From: CAVVSD01 sp963837655
GTDB lineage: Bacteria > Actinomycetota > Thermoleophilia > Solirubrobacterales > Solirubrobacteraceae
NCBI GenBank assembly: GCA_963837655.1
Contig: CAWIOK010000023.1
Location: forward strand, 248,001-312,000
Length of the DNA stretch: 64,000 nucleotides
Direction of reading: 5' to 3'
How positions within the stretch are numbered: position 1 is the first letter of the stretch; each line of letters begins with the position of its first letter. This document shows, in pieces, positions 54,493 to 62,609 of the stretch. Below the pieces are notes generated by a model, which worked only from the letters and a program-made list of their open reading frames with translations, was not told the DNA's origin and ran no database searches. The position numbers and the translations under genes were made by a program.

Positions 54493-55401
54493 GTGCGCAT
54501 CGTCAGCCTTGTCCCCCACGCCACCGAGCTGCTCTTCGCCCTCGGCCTAGGCGATCAGGTCGTCGCGGTCACTCACGAGTGTGACTACCCGGAGGCGGCG
54601 CTGGAGCTGCCGAAGATCACGCGCGACCTCCTGCCGTCGGGTCTCACGAGCGGCGAGATCGACGCGGCCGTGCGCGAGCGCATCGCCAACGGCGAGTCGA
54701 TCTACGAGCTCGACGAGGAGGAGCTGCGCGAGGCCGAGCCGGACCTCATCATCACGCAGGCGCTGTGCATGGTCTGCGCGGTGTCCGTCGACGACGTCCG
54801 CAAGATCGCCAAGGACATGCCCGACCAGCCACGGGTCATCTCCCTGGACCCCAAGACCTTCGGCGAGACGCTGGGCGACGTGCGCACCGTCGCCCAGGCG
54901 ACCGGCACCCGCGACGCCGCGCTCGATCTCATCGCGCGCACACGCAGCAGGGTCGACCTCATGCGCATCGCCGTCCGTGACGCCGAGGAGCGCCCGACGG
55001 TCGCCGCGCTCGAGTGGCTCGACCCCGTCTTCACGGCCGGCCACTGGACGCCGCAGCTGATCGAGATGGCAGGCGGCCAGGACGTCCTGGGCTTCGCCGG
55101 CGAGCCCTCCGAGGAGTCCAGCTGGGAGATGGTGCGCGCCGCCCAGCCGGAGATCGTCGTCGTGATGCCGTGCGGCTACGACGTCCCGCGCTCCTACGAG
55201 GAGGCGATCGACCACGCCGACGAGCTGCGCGCCATCGACGCGCGCGAGGTCGTCGCGGTCGACGCCAAGGCGACGTTCTCGCGGCCCGGCCCGCGACTCG
55301 TGGACGGCCTCGAGCTCCTCGCCCACACGCTGCACCCCGAGCTCGTCGACGAGCCCACGCACGCCGAGGCCGGCCGGCCGCTGACCGTCGAGCTGCTCTG
55401 A
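54493..55401 (+). CDS. cobalamin-binding-like protein (BtuF/FhuD fold) without signal peptide
   Basis: This 302-aa protein has the periplasmic-binding-protein type III fold of ABC vitamin B12 and siderophore receptors: RIVSLVPHATELLFALGLGDQVVAVTHECDYP, EPDLIITQALCMVCAVS, LEWLDPVFTAGHWTPQLIEMAGGQ and VVVMPCGYDV. The start is fixed at the conserved N-terminus, so no signal peptide is possible, and no transporter genes are near. It is probably cytosolic; cobalamin or another corrinoid is a likely ligand. GTG start with TACCCT upstream. It overlaps the next gene by 1 nt. Confidence 0.85.
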   Translation: MRIVSLVPHATELLFALGLGDQVVAVTHECDYPEAALELPKITRDLLPSGLTSGEIDAAVRERIANGESIYELDEEELREAEPDLIITQALCMVCAVSVDDVRKIAKDMPDQPRVISLDPKTFGETLGDVRTVAQATGTRDAALDLIARTRSRVDLMRIAVRDAEERPTVAALEWLDPVFTAGHWTPQLIEMAGGQDVLGFAGEPSEESSWEMVRAAQPEIVVVMPCGYDVPRSYEEAIDHADELRAIDAREVVAVDAKATFSRPGPRLVDGLELLAHTLHPELVDEPTHAEAGRPLTVELL

Positions 55402-56126
55402 TGCTGCAGGCCGTCACGTTCGACTTCTGGCAGACGATCGCCGGCGAGCCGCCCAGGCCGATCCTCCACCCGCGCCGGGTGACGCTGTGGGAGGACATCC
55501 TCGCCGGCGCACACGGCCGCGAGCGCATCGACGAGGTGCTTCGCGGCGTCGGGCGCCACCGCGAGCGGCTCTGGCGCCAGGGCGAGCTCCTCGGCGCCGC
55601 GGAGGCGGCGGCGCTCGCCGCGGCCGAGCTCGATCCCGACATCGACGACGCGACCGAGCGAGCGCTCGTCGACGCCTTCGTCGGCTCCGGCGAGGGCATC
55701 GAGCTCGAGCTGACGCCGGGCATCGAGGACGCGCTGCGCGAGCTCGACGAAGCGGGGCTGCGCCTGGGCATCGTCTGCGACGTCGGCTTCACGAGCGGCG
55801 AGCAGCTGCGCGACGTCCTGCGCCGGGCGGGCATCCTCGACCGCTTCGACGGCTGGGCGTTCTCCGACGAGGTCGGCGCGTTCAAGCCCGACCCCACGAT
55901 CTTCCACCACGCGTTGCGCGAGATCGGGGGCGTCGCGCCCGAACGCACGGCCCACATCGGCGATCTGCGCCGCACCGACATCGCCGGTGCCCGCGCCATG
56001 GGCATGGTCGCGATCCGCTACCGCGGCGCCAACGACGATCCCCCCGAGGACGGTCCGGAGGGCCACCACGTGCTCGACGACCACGCCGCGCTCGCGGACC
56101 TGCTCCGAGACGCCGGCCTCCTGTGA
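55401..56126 (+). CDS. HAD-superfamily hydrolase
   Basis: This 241-aa protein has a HAD fold: motif I VTFDFWQTIAG with the nucleophile Asp, motif II in LGIVCDVGFTSG, motif III Lys in FSDEVGAFKPDPTIF, and motif IV HIGDLRRTDIAGARAMG. The helical cap between residues 20 and 110 places it in subclass I. The Trp in DFWQT after the first Asp region is unusual for a phosphatase. It could act as phosphatase or dehalogenase. Coupled to the previous gene (TGATG) and the following one (GTGA). Confidence 0.88.
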   Translation: MLQAVTFDFWQTIAGEPPRPILHPRRVTLWEDILAGAHGRERIDEVLRGVGRHRERLWRQGELLGAAEAAALAAAELDPDIDDATERALVDAFVGSGEGIELELTPGIEDALRELDEAGLRLGIVCDVGFTSGEQLRDVLRRAGILDRFDGWAFSDEVGAFKPDPTIFHHALREIGGVAPERTAHIGDLRRTDIAGARAMGMVAIRYRGANDDPPEDGPEGHHVLDDHAALADLLRDAGLL

Positions 56127-56302
56127 CACGGGCGGCGGGCACGACGCTGCTCGTCGTCTGCGCGTCCACCGCCCTCCTGCAGCTGCAGCTCGCCGGGCCC
56201 AACGTCGCGCTGCCGCAGGGCGTCGCGCTCGTCGGGTGCGTGCTGACGCTCGTGCTCGTCCGGCAGCGCGACCGGCTGGCGCAGCCGGCCGCGGCAGGGT
56301 AG
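56123..56302 (+). CDS. small two-helix membrane protein
   Basis: This 59-aa protein starts at GTG 56123, overlapping the HAD stop by 4 nt. It has two hydrophobic segments (TTLLVVCASTALLQLQL and GVALVGCVLTLVLV) joined by a short loop (AGPNVALPQ), and a basic/polar end. I do not recognise a family. The overlapped start and codon use support a real gene. It may be a membrane partner of the HAD enzyme. Confidence 0.65.
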   Translation: MTRAAGTTLLVVCASTALLQLQLAGPNVALPQGVALVGCVLTLVLVRQRDRLAQPAAAG

Positions 56303-56312
56303 ACCTCCACCT

Positions 56313-56920
56313 GTGTCCCGGCGCGACCCCTCACGGCGGCTGGTGCCGCTCGACGGCCCGTCGACGACGGTCGCTGCCCGATCTGATCGGCAGGGTCGTC
56401 GGCTACCGCCAGTGGCGGATCCACGGGGGCGAGCTGTGCTCCGTGCACACATGGGACCGCTGGACCGCGGGTCCGATGACGGCGCAGTGCAACGCCGACA
56501 CGGCCCACGACGAGCCGCCGCCGGTGAACGGCTGCTCGTGCGGCTTCTACGCGCGCTACACGCCCGTGCCGCGGACGGCGTCGGCCGCCACGCCCGATCT
56601 CGTCGCCGGCGCCGTGGCGCTGTGGGGACGGCTGGAGCTGCACCCGCACGGCATGCGCGGCCAGCACGTCGAGGTCCTTGCCCTGGCGCTCCCGATCACG
56701 CCCGGGCCCAAGCGCAGGCGCGTCCACGAGGTCGCGGCGGCGACTCGGGATCCCCGCGGTTCCGGCGCGCAGCCTGCAGGCCGAGGCGCTGCGCCACGGC
56801 GCGCCGATCCCGCCGTCGATGCGCCCGCCCGATCTCGAGCCCAACAAGCGCAAGGCACCCGGCACCCCGGACCCGGCGCGGCTGCACGCGGTCGGCGACC
56901 GCGGGCGCCGAAGGCGCTAG
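56313..56920 (+). pseudogene. conserved hypothetical protein broken by two single-base frameshifts
   Basis: Three frames together give one coherent ~201-aa protein. VSRRDPSRRLVPLDGPSTTV is read from GTG 56313; then LPDLIGRVVGYRQWRIHGG, CNADTAHDE and CSCGFYARYTP in a second frame from about 56373; and RLGIPAVPARSLQAEALRHG to the TAG at 56920 in a third from about 56738. Each step is explained by one extra base (around 56371 and in GCGGCGGCG near 56738). The C-rich centre (CSVHTW, CNADT, CSCGFYA) may bind metal. The family is unknown to me. It could be real decay or sequencing error. The end shares CTAG with the rhomboid gene. Confidence 0.68.
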
Positions 56921-57756
56921 ATCCCCATCCGCGAACGCGAGTAGACGATGCAGGCCACGGCGAGGATCGCGCCGAGGAGGACCGTCGCCCCCAGCGCGGC
57001 CTGACGCATGCCGCGCCGCTTCTCGCCCACCTCGAACAGCAGAAGCGCCGCGACACCGCCCGCGATGATGCCGCCGAGGTGCCCGCCGACGGAGATGCCG
57101 GGCAGGATGAACGTGATGCCGAGGTTCAGCACCAGCAGCATGACCAGCCCGGACTCCATGGGGTTGATGCCCCGCGCCCGCATGAGGATGATCGCGCCCG
57201 CCAGCAGCCCGAACGCTGCACCGGACGCCCCGACCGTCGGGCTGTTGAAGGAGAGCACCAGCGCGCCCAGCGACCCGCCGAGCAGCGACACCATGTAGAG
57301 CGCGCCGAAGCGGAGCTTGCCGATCGCGGGCTCGACCATCTTCCCGAGGAAGTAGACGAAGTACATGTTGAACGCGATGTGCAGCAGGCTCGCGTGCAGG
57401 AACCCACCGGTCACGATCCGGTACCAGTCGCCCGTCGCCACGAGCGGCCCGAAGAGCGCACCGTCGCGGTAGACGGTGCCGGAGGTCGCGTCGAAGCCCC
57501 CGCCGCCCGTCGCGATCTGCGCGACGAAGATCACGACGTTGATCGCAATGATCGCGTAGGTCAGCTGCGGATCGTCGGTCAGCGTCCGGACCGTGCGCAC
57601 CTGCGTCTTCTGGCGCGAGCACTCCGGGCAGCGCATGCCGACCGGGGTCGGCGTCATGCAGTCAGGGCAGATCGGTCGCCCGCAGTTGGAGCAGTGGACC
57701 CCGGTCTCACGACGGGGATGCCGGTAGCACGTCTCCGTCGCCGTTGCGCCTTCCAT
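56917..57756 (-). CDS. rhomboid-family intramembrane serine protease
   Basis: This 279-aa protein has an N-terminal zinc-ribbon/B-box-like section (CYRHPRRETGVHCSNCGRP, CPDCM, CPECSRQK), then six membrane helices. The catalytic Ser is in VGASGAAFGLLAG and the His in GGHLGGIIAGG, with FLHASLLHIAFNMYFVYFLG between them. Rhomboids cut transmembrane proteins within the membrane. The zinc ribbon plus rhomboid layout is common in actinobacteria. The ATG is at 57756, 38 bp from the anti-sigma gene end. Confidence 0.92.
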   Translation of the reverse strand: MEGATATETCYRHPRRETGVHCSNCGRPICPDCMTPTPVGMRCPECSRQKTQVRTVRTLTDDPQLTYAIIAINVVIFVAQIATGGGGFDATSGTVYRDGALFGPLVATGDWYRIVTGGFLHASLLHIAFNMYFVYFLGKMVEPAIGKLRFGALYMVSLLGGSLGALVLSFNSPTVGASGAAFGLLAGAIILMRARGINPMESGLVMLLVLNLGITFILPGISVGGHLGGIIAGGVAALLLFEVGEKRRGMRQAALGATVLLGAILAVACIVYSRSRMGI

Positions 57757-57794
57757 CGCTCTCGCGAAGCTACCAGCCGAGTCTCAAGCTGGGA

Positions 57795-58517
57795 TCAGCT
57801 GAGGTTGGCCGCGACGACCGGCTGCGTCGTCGGCTTCTCGCTGCCACCGGCCGGCTCGACGCTGACCAGGACGGACTTCACGTCGTCGACCCCGCCGGGC
57901 AGCGCCGCGGCGCCCTGGCCGGCGCTGTCGACGTCGAACAGCGCTCCGGCGGGAACCGGATCTGTCTGCCCGTCGTGCACGTACCACACCTGGTACACGT
58001 GGCCGGCGCCAGGCGCCTTCATGCCGTCGACGACGAGCTCCGCCTGATCGCCCTGGATCTCCAGGCGCGCAGCGGCGTCCTGGGACTCGCCGGTGACCTG
58101 CGCGGCCACGGTGCGCGTGGACACGGAGTCGCCGCCCGCGATGAGCAGCCCGGCGGCGACGCCGGCCAGCAGCAGCACGCACGCGAACGCCGCGACCGGC
58201 AGGGGCCGCAGCCACGCGCGCCATCCGGTCGCGCGGCGGCGCCCGGGCGGGCGGTCGGCGCTCGCGCCGACGGCGTGCAGCACCTCGGCCTCGCCCTCGA
58301 CGATCGACATGATCCGCGCGCGCAGCTCCGGCGGCGGGCTGACCGGCGCGACCGTGTACGGCAGGACGTCGGCCGCCTCGCGCAGCTGCTCGACCTCCTC
58401 GCGCGCCTCGGGCGACGTCTCCAGGAGGTGGGCGAAGGCGGTGGCCTCGTCGTCGTCGAGCGCGCCGAGCACCCAGGCCGCGGCGTCGTCGCGAAGGCGG
58501 TCCTCGTCCTCGGTCAC
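57795..58517 (-). CDS. rskA: RskA-type anti-sigma factor
   Basis: This 240-aa membrane protein has an N-terminal anti-sigma domain (AAAWVLGALDDDEATAFAHLLETSPEA), one membrane helix (LPVAAFACVLLLAGVAAGLLIAGG) and an extracytoplasmic RskA C-terminal domain (GHVYQVWYVHDGQTDPVPAGALF). It would hold the adjacent ECF sigma factor at the membrane until released by regulated proteolysis. The start overlaps the sigma stop by 4 nt. The neighbouring rhomboid protease is a possible but unproven releasing protease. Confidence 0.92.
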   Translation of the reverse strand: MTEDEDRLRDDAAAWVLGALDDDEATAFAHLLETSPEAREEVEQLREAADVLPYTVAPVSPPPELRARIMSIVEGEAEVLHAVGASADRPPGRRRATGWRAWLRPLPVAAFACVLLLAGVAAGLLIAGGDSVSTRTVAAQVTGESQDAAARLEIQGDQAELVVDGMKAPGAGHVYQVWYVHDGQTDPVPAGALFDVDSAGQGAAALPGGVDDVKSVLVSVEPAGGSEKPTTQPVVAANLS

Positions 58518-59119
58518 GGGGTCACCCCCTCTCGGCTGAGCTCGTCGCGCAGCTTGCGCAGCCCGAGCCGCATCCGCCCCTTCACGGTGCCGAGGGGGAC
58601 GTCGATGACATCTGCGATCTCTGTGTGCGTGTAGCCACTGAAGTAGGCGAGCTCGACCACGCGGCGCTGCTCGGCGGGAAGGGTGTCCATCGCGGCACGG
58701 ACGAACCTCGCATCATCGTTGCGCATGGCCTCGACCTCGGTGCGCTCCTCCGCGGGCATCGTGCGGTCCAGGCCCTCGTCGCTGGCCCGCCGGCGCTCGT
58801 GGACCAGCGTGCGGCGAAGTGCGTCGATCGCGCGGTTGTGGACGATGCCGAGCACCCATGAGCGAACCGAGCCGCGGGCGCCGTCGTAGCGCGCGGCGCC
58901 ACGCCAGAGCGCGAGGAACGCCTCCTGCACGACGTCCTCCGCGAGCCCGCGCGAGCCGACCATCCGGTAGGCGAGCCCGTACGCCGCGCCGCAGTGGCGG
59001 TCGTAGACGAGCGCGAACGCGCGGGGATCAGCACGCCGGACGAGGAGCATGAGCTCCTCGTCTGCCATGCCGCCGAGCTGGTCGTCGGGCTTGTCGGAAC
59101 CTGAAGGTCGGATGCGCAT
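58514..59119 (-). CDS. ECF RNA polymerase sigma factor (SigK type)
   Basis: This is a group IV sigma factor of about 201 aa. Region 2 is in ADPRAFALVYDRHCGAAYGLAYRMVG and LAEDVVQEAFLALWRGA; region 4 is in LPAEQRRVVELAYFSGYTHTEIADVIDVPLGTVKGRMRLGL. Its partner RskA follows with overlap, giving a membrane-signalled regulon. The start is unclear: ATG 59119, GTG 59125 (nearer the GAAGGG site) and TTG 59149 are possible. It lies in a string with a second sigma gene upstream. Confidence 0.9.
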   Translation of the reverse strand: MRIRPSGSDKPDDQLGGMADEELMLLVRRADPRAFALVYDRHCGAAYGLAYRMVGSRGLAEDVVQEAFLALWRGAARYDGARGSVRSWVLGIVHNRAIDALRRTLVHERRRASDEGLDRTMPAEERTEVEAMRNDDARFVRAAMDTLPAEQRRVVELAYFSGYTHTEIADVIDVPLGTVKGRMRLGLRKLRDELSREGVTP

Positions 59120-59155
59120 CCTCACCGGACCCTTCGCGGCCCGGGGCAAGCCGGA

Positions 59156-59503
59156 TCAGCGACCGACGACGCGCCGAGCCTCGCCGGCGACGGCCTTCGC
59201 CGTCCGTGCAGCGAGGTCGCCGGGACCACGGGCGATCGCCACACGCCGGCGCTGTCCGGCGCGGACACGCAGGATCACCAGCGCCGTGCCGGCGGTCGCC
59301 GTCACGACCACGGCGACGACCGGGCGCACCCAGTTGCGCGGGTCGCGCATCGCGCCCAGCTCCCAGCTCTCCAGTTCGCCCACGGCGAGCTCGGTGAGCT
59401 CGACGAGCGTGGACTCGAGCCGGCTCGACAACCCTTCGGGCGGGTCGACCGGGCGCAGCGCGCGGCTCAGCAACGTCTCTATGTCAGCTCCTGGTGTGCT
59501 CAT
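59156..59503 (-). CDS. single-pass membrane protein next to an ECF sigma gene
   Basis: This 115-aa protein starts at ATG 59503, 20 bp inside the end of the sigma gene before it. An N-terminal soluble part (ADIETLLSRALRPVDPPEGL, LESTLVELTELAVG) is followed by one membrane helix (PVVAVVVTATAGTALVILRV) and a basic tail. The position suggests it is the anti-sigma factor or regulator of that sigma factor, but no known anti-sigma motif is visible. Confidence 0.7.
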   Translation of the reverse strand: MSTPGADIETLLSRALRPVDPPEGLSSRLESTLVELTELAVGELESWELGAMRDPRNWVRPVVAVVVTATAGTALVILRVRAGQRRRVAIARGPGDLAARTAKAVAGEARRVVGR

Positions 59504-60026
59504 CACCCACAATCCCTTCGAGCTGCCTGATGGCACGGTGCAGCAGGACCTTCGTGGCCCCGTCGGTCTTCCCGAGTGCCCGTGCGATCTCGCGGTTGTC
59601 CATTCCCAGCGCGAAGCGCATGATGAGCGCTTCGCGGCGATCGTTCGGCAGTTCCTTCACTCCCGCGAGGATTCGCGCGAGCTCGTCGCGCCCCTCCACG
59701 AGGTCCTCCGTCGTGTGGACGGCCGACAGACCCGAGGTGTCGTCGATCGTCGTCTGCGGTCTTCGCGAGCGGTCCCGGTAGAGGTTGGCGGCGAGGTTGT
59801 GCGCGATCCGGATGAGCCAGGGACGCAACGGCCGGCCGTCGGACTCCGCCTGTGCCCGCTCGAAGTGCCGGTAGGCCTGCAGGAACGTCTGCTCCGTCAG
59901 GTCCTCGGCGTCGTGATGGTTGCCCACCCGGTAGTACGCGTACGAGTAGACGTCGCGGAGATGACTCCGGTAGAGCTCGGCGAACTCCTCGTCGAGCTCC
60001 GCCTTGGAGCGGGCGGTGGCAGCCAC
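59484..60026 (-). CDS. ECF RNA polymerase sigma factor
   Basis: This 180-aa sigma factor has region 2 in LYRSHLRDVYSYAYYRVGNHHDAEDLTEQTFLQAYRHF and region 4 in LPNDRREALIMRFALGMDNREIARALGKTDGATKVLLHRAIRQL. It is distinct from the SigK-type gene downstream. The GTG at 60026 is 6 nt after TAGCCT, suggesting its own leaderless promoter 3 bp from the plsC stop. It overlaps the following single-pass membrane protein, a likely partner. Confidence 0.9.
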   Translation of the reverse strand: MAATARSKAELDEEFAELYRSHLRDVYSYAYYRVGNHHDAEDLTEQTFLQAYRHFERAQAESDGRPLRPWLIRIAHNLAANLYRDRSRRPQTTIDDTSGLSAVHTTEDLVEGRDELARILAGVKELPNDRREALIMRFALGMDNREIARALGKTDGATKVLLHRAIRQLEGIVGDEHTRS

Positions 60027-60032
60027 GAGCGG

Positions 60033-60038
60033 AGGCTA
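60033..60038 (-). promoter_or_regulatory. leaderless -10 TAGCCT of the ECF sigma gene
   Basis: TAGCCT on the minus strand lies 6 nt before the sigma GTG. It is the same hexamer as in both FHA/larA promoters. Confidence 0.5.
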
Positions 60039-60041
60039 CCT

Positions 60042-60764
60042 TCATGCGGCTCTCACACCCGTCGGGACGGCGCCGTCGGGGACCGGCGAGGCCAGGACGC
60101 CAGGCGCACCGCCGATGGAGACCCACTCGTGCTCGACGGCCGGCCAGATGCGATCGGTGATGGCACCCGCGAGCTGGGGCGACGGATCGGCGACGCGCGG
60201 GAAGCGCAGCGGCGCACCACAGCTCAGGGTCACTGGACGGGGCCGGAAGATCACGCCACGACGGACGTCCTCGGTCCCGATGACCGCGATCGGCACGACG
60301 GGCGCGCCGGTCTGGAGCGCCAGGCGCCCGACACCGCGCCGGGGCGCGCCGAGCGGCCCGGGCCGCACGCGGGTCCCCTCTGGGAAGATCACGATGACGT
60401 CACCCCGCTCGAGGATCGCGCGTGCGGTGGCCATCGCCTCTTCGTCGCCGCGGCCGCGCACGATCGGGAACGCGCCGAGCGCGCCGAGGATCCAGGCGAT
60501 CGGGCGGATCTTGAAGAGCTCGCGCTTGGCGACGAAGTAGACGGGGCGCCGCACGAGGCACGCGATGAGGAACGGATCGAGGAACGAGCGGTGGTTGGAG
60601 GCCAGGATCACCGGCCCGACGGCGGGGATGCGCTCCCGGTGCAGGCGCCGCATGGAGAGCCCGTAGTGGAACGCGGGCTGGAACGCGGCGCGCACGATCC
60701 AGTAGACGAAGGGGTTGACCCCACGCCCCTGCGCTCGAGCAAGCAGTCGACCCCTGCGATCCAC
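60042..60764 (-). CDS. 1-acylglycerol-3-phosphate O-acyltransferase-like (PlsC)
   Basis: This 240-aa membrane-bound acyltransferase has motif I SNHRSFLDPF (HxxxxD), the motif II region PIVRGRGDE, motif III VIFPEGTRVRPG and motif IV VVPIAVIGTED. These acylate lysophosphatidic acid to phosphatidic acid or a related lipid. One hydrophobic helix lies near the N-terminus (VYWIVRAAFQPAFHYGL). The GTG at 60764 is the annotated start; later ones would cut the first helix. Followed after 15 bp by the sigma gene. Confidence 0.9.
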   Translation of the reverse strand: MDRRGRLLARAQGRGVNPFVYWIVRAAFQPAFHYGLSMRRLHRERIPAVGPVILASNHRSFLDPFLIACLVRRPVYFVAKRELFKIRPIAWILGALGAFPIVRGRGDEEAMATARAILERGDVIVIFPEGTRVRPGPLGAPRRGVGRLALQTGAPVVPIAVIGTEDVRRGVIFRPRPVTLSCGAPLRFPRVADPSPQLAGAITDRIWPAVEHEWVSIGGAPGVLASPVPDGAVPTGVRAA

Positions 60765-60811
60765 CTGTTGGCATACCCGCCCCCTGGAGGGCCGTTACAG
60801 TCCTCGACGGG

Positions 60812-61348
60812 ATGCCTACGACCCGTTCACAGGCCGCTCGCGGCGCGGTCGCCGGAGTGGTCGCGGCGGGCGTGTGGGCGCTGCAGCAGCCGTTGGACCA
60901 GCGGGTGTTCGGCGTCCGGTACGACGACACCGAGCTGCTCGGCAAGCTCGTGACCCGCGGTGGCGCCTGGCCCGCGGTCGGCGCAGGGCTGCATCTGCTC
61001 AACGGCGCGGCGTTCGGCGCCGCGTACTCGCAGATCGCTCCGCGGCTGCCGCTGCCCGCCTGGGCGCGCGGCCCGGCGGCCGGACTGCTCGAGCACCTCG
61101 CGAGCTGGCCGCTGACCCTGGTGAGCGACCGCCACCACCCGGCGCGCGGCGACATGCCGGCGCTGGCGGGCAGCACGCGCGCATTCGCGCAGGCCACCTG
61201 GCGGCACGTGTTGTTCGGGACCGTCCTCGGGGAGCTCGAGCGCAGGCTGAACCCGCCCGTGCAGGACGAGGGTCCCAGCGCCGCAGACCTGGCGCGCTCC
61301 AACGGGCACGGCAACATCCAGCACGCCTCGCCCGCCGTCGCCCGCTAG
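60812..61348 (+). CDS. hypothetical membrane-associated protein
   Basis: This 178-aa protein has two or three moderately hydrophobic segments (GAVAGVVAAGVWALQQPLD, VGAGLHLLNGAAFGAAYSQI, LEHLASWPLTLV) with a charged loop RHHPARGDMP. The C-terminal 30 residues are polar. It resembles uncharacterised actinobacterial proteins with Gly-rich helices; no function can be given. A TACAGT hexamer lies 10 nt before the ATG. It is divergent from plsC across 47 bp. Confidence 0.72.
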   Translation: MPTTRSQAARGAVAGVVAAGVWALQQPLDQRVFGVRYDDTELLGKLVTRGGAWPAVGAGLHLLNGAAFGAAYSQIAPRLPLPAWARGPAAGLLEHLASWPLTLVSDRHHPARGDMPALAGSTRAFAQATWRHVLFGTVLGELERRLNPPVQDEGPSAADLARSNGHGNIQHASPAVAR

Positions 61349-61461
61349 TGCCTGTGGCCGGAGGTTCTGCGTGGAATCGGCGGCTGCACGGGTCGTCGCT
61401 GCCGGTGACCGGCATGACGTGTCGTACTGGTGGTCCGGCCAGGAATGCCGGGGGCCGGCAG

Positions 61462-61480
61462 CGGCGGGCCGGGCCCGCCG
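61462..61480. terminator. GC-rich palindrome between convergent genes
   Basis: CGGCGGGCC-G-GGCCCGCCG has perfect 9-bp arms, inside a larger 9-bp inverted repeat GGTTCTGCG (61363-61371) / CGCAGAACC (61486-61494). The 160-bp gap holds no gene I can support. A bidirectional terminator is likely, though no U tract is present. Confidence 0.5.
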
Positions 61481-61508
61481 AAACGCGCAGAACCCACGGA
61501 CGCGTGCA

Positions 61509-62609
61509 CTAGCGACTGGCGCCGGTCAGGGCGCCGTAGCGCTCCTCCTCGGTCGGCGCCGGCACAGGCACTGTCGGTGGCGCCGCCGCGCTGCGCGGGT
61601 CGAAGCCCGTGAGCAGCCGCGCGAGGGCGAGCGACATCACGGCGATCGCGACGCCGGCGATGTCGTCGACGACGTAGTGCCAGCCGAGGTAGACGGTGGC
61701 GAGCAGGGTCAGGACAAGCCACACCCACAGAACGACCTTCAGCCGCCGGCCGAGCCCGAGCAGGTAGACCGCCAGCAGCGCCGTGACGCTCATGGCGACG
61801 TGCAGCGACGCGAACGCCGCGATCGCCTGCGGCGTCCCCCGGGTGGGATCTGCGAGGAACCCCGCGCGGTCGTCGAGCAGCATCTGCTGCAGCCGCGTCG
61901 CCTCCGTGTGCGGGAGCGACGTGAACCACTGCGGGAACGCGTAGATCGGGCCGAGCGCCGGCAGCAGGAAGTACGACGCCGCGCCCAGGACCCAGTTCAT
62001 GGAGAGCGCCGCCGCGTAGAACAGGCTCAGCTGCAGGCGTTGGGAGAACACGAGCGCCAGCCCGAGGGAGAGCGGGAGGAAGACGATGAACGCCGCGTAG
62101 ACGCTCGACAGCACGTGCGCGGCCGCTCCGGTCCCCAGCAGGCCGTGCAGCAGCGCGGCCGGGTCGTGCCCCAGGAAGATCGCGCGATCGACGTCGGCGA
62201 GGTCGGTGTCGAACAGGTCGGGCCGCAGGAACGGGACGATCGACTTGAGGTTGCGGTACGCGAGGTAGGTCGCGTAGAAGCTCACGAGCGCGATCGCCAC
62301 CGCCGCTGCGCGCCCGGCCGTCCAGCGCTCGCGACGCACCGCACGCATGGCGTCGCGCGTCGGCCATCGCGTGCCCGTCAGCCGCGCCGCGCGCAGCGCG
62401 ACGTCGACGGCCACGAGGAGCGCCACGCCCGCGCCGACCAGCACGACGTACTGGGCCGCCACGTTGTCGGGATCGCGGAAGGAGACCCCCGCCTCGTTGC
62501 ACGCGATGACGGCCGCGCTGACGAGGCCGATCGCGATGAGCGGTCCGCCGGCGAGCGCGCGCCAGGTGAACTGCCCGGCTGCGCCGTTGTCGGGCTGCGA
62601 GTCGCTCAC
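61509..62609 (-). CDS. PAP2-superfamily/inositol-phosphotransferase-like membrane protein (copy 2)
   Basis: This 366-aa protein has about eight membrane segments. Motifs: FYATYLAYRNLKSIVPFLRP, AHVLSSVYAAFIVFLPLSL, AAFASLHVAMSVTALL with the first catalytic His, and GWHYVVDDIAGVAIAV with the second His and Asp. This pattern matches bacterial relatives of inositol phosphorylceramide synthase within PAP2. It may make or cleave a phospho-head-group lipid. The GTG at 62609 overlaps the upstream paralogue stop (GTGA). Confidence 0.85.
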   Translation of the reverse strand: MSDSQPDNGAAGQFTWRALAGGPLIAIGLVSAAVIACNEAGVSFRDPDNVAAQYVVLVGAGVALLVAVDVALRAARLTGTRWPTRDAMRAVRRERWTAGRAAAVAIALVSFYATYLAYRNLKSIVPFLRPDLFDTDLADVDRAIFLGHDPAALLHGLLGTGAAAHVLSSVYAAFIVFLPLSLGLALVFSQRLQLSLFYAAALSMNWVLGAASYFLLPALGPIYAFPQWFTSLPHTEATRLQQMLLDDRAGFLADPTRGTPQAIAAFASLHVAMSVTALLAVYLLGLGRRLKVVLWVWLVLTLLATVYLGWHYVVDDIAGVAIAVMSLALARLLTGFDPRSAAAPPTVPVPAPTEEERYGALTGASR

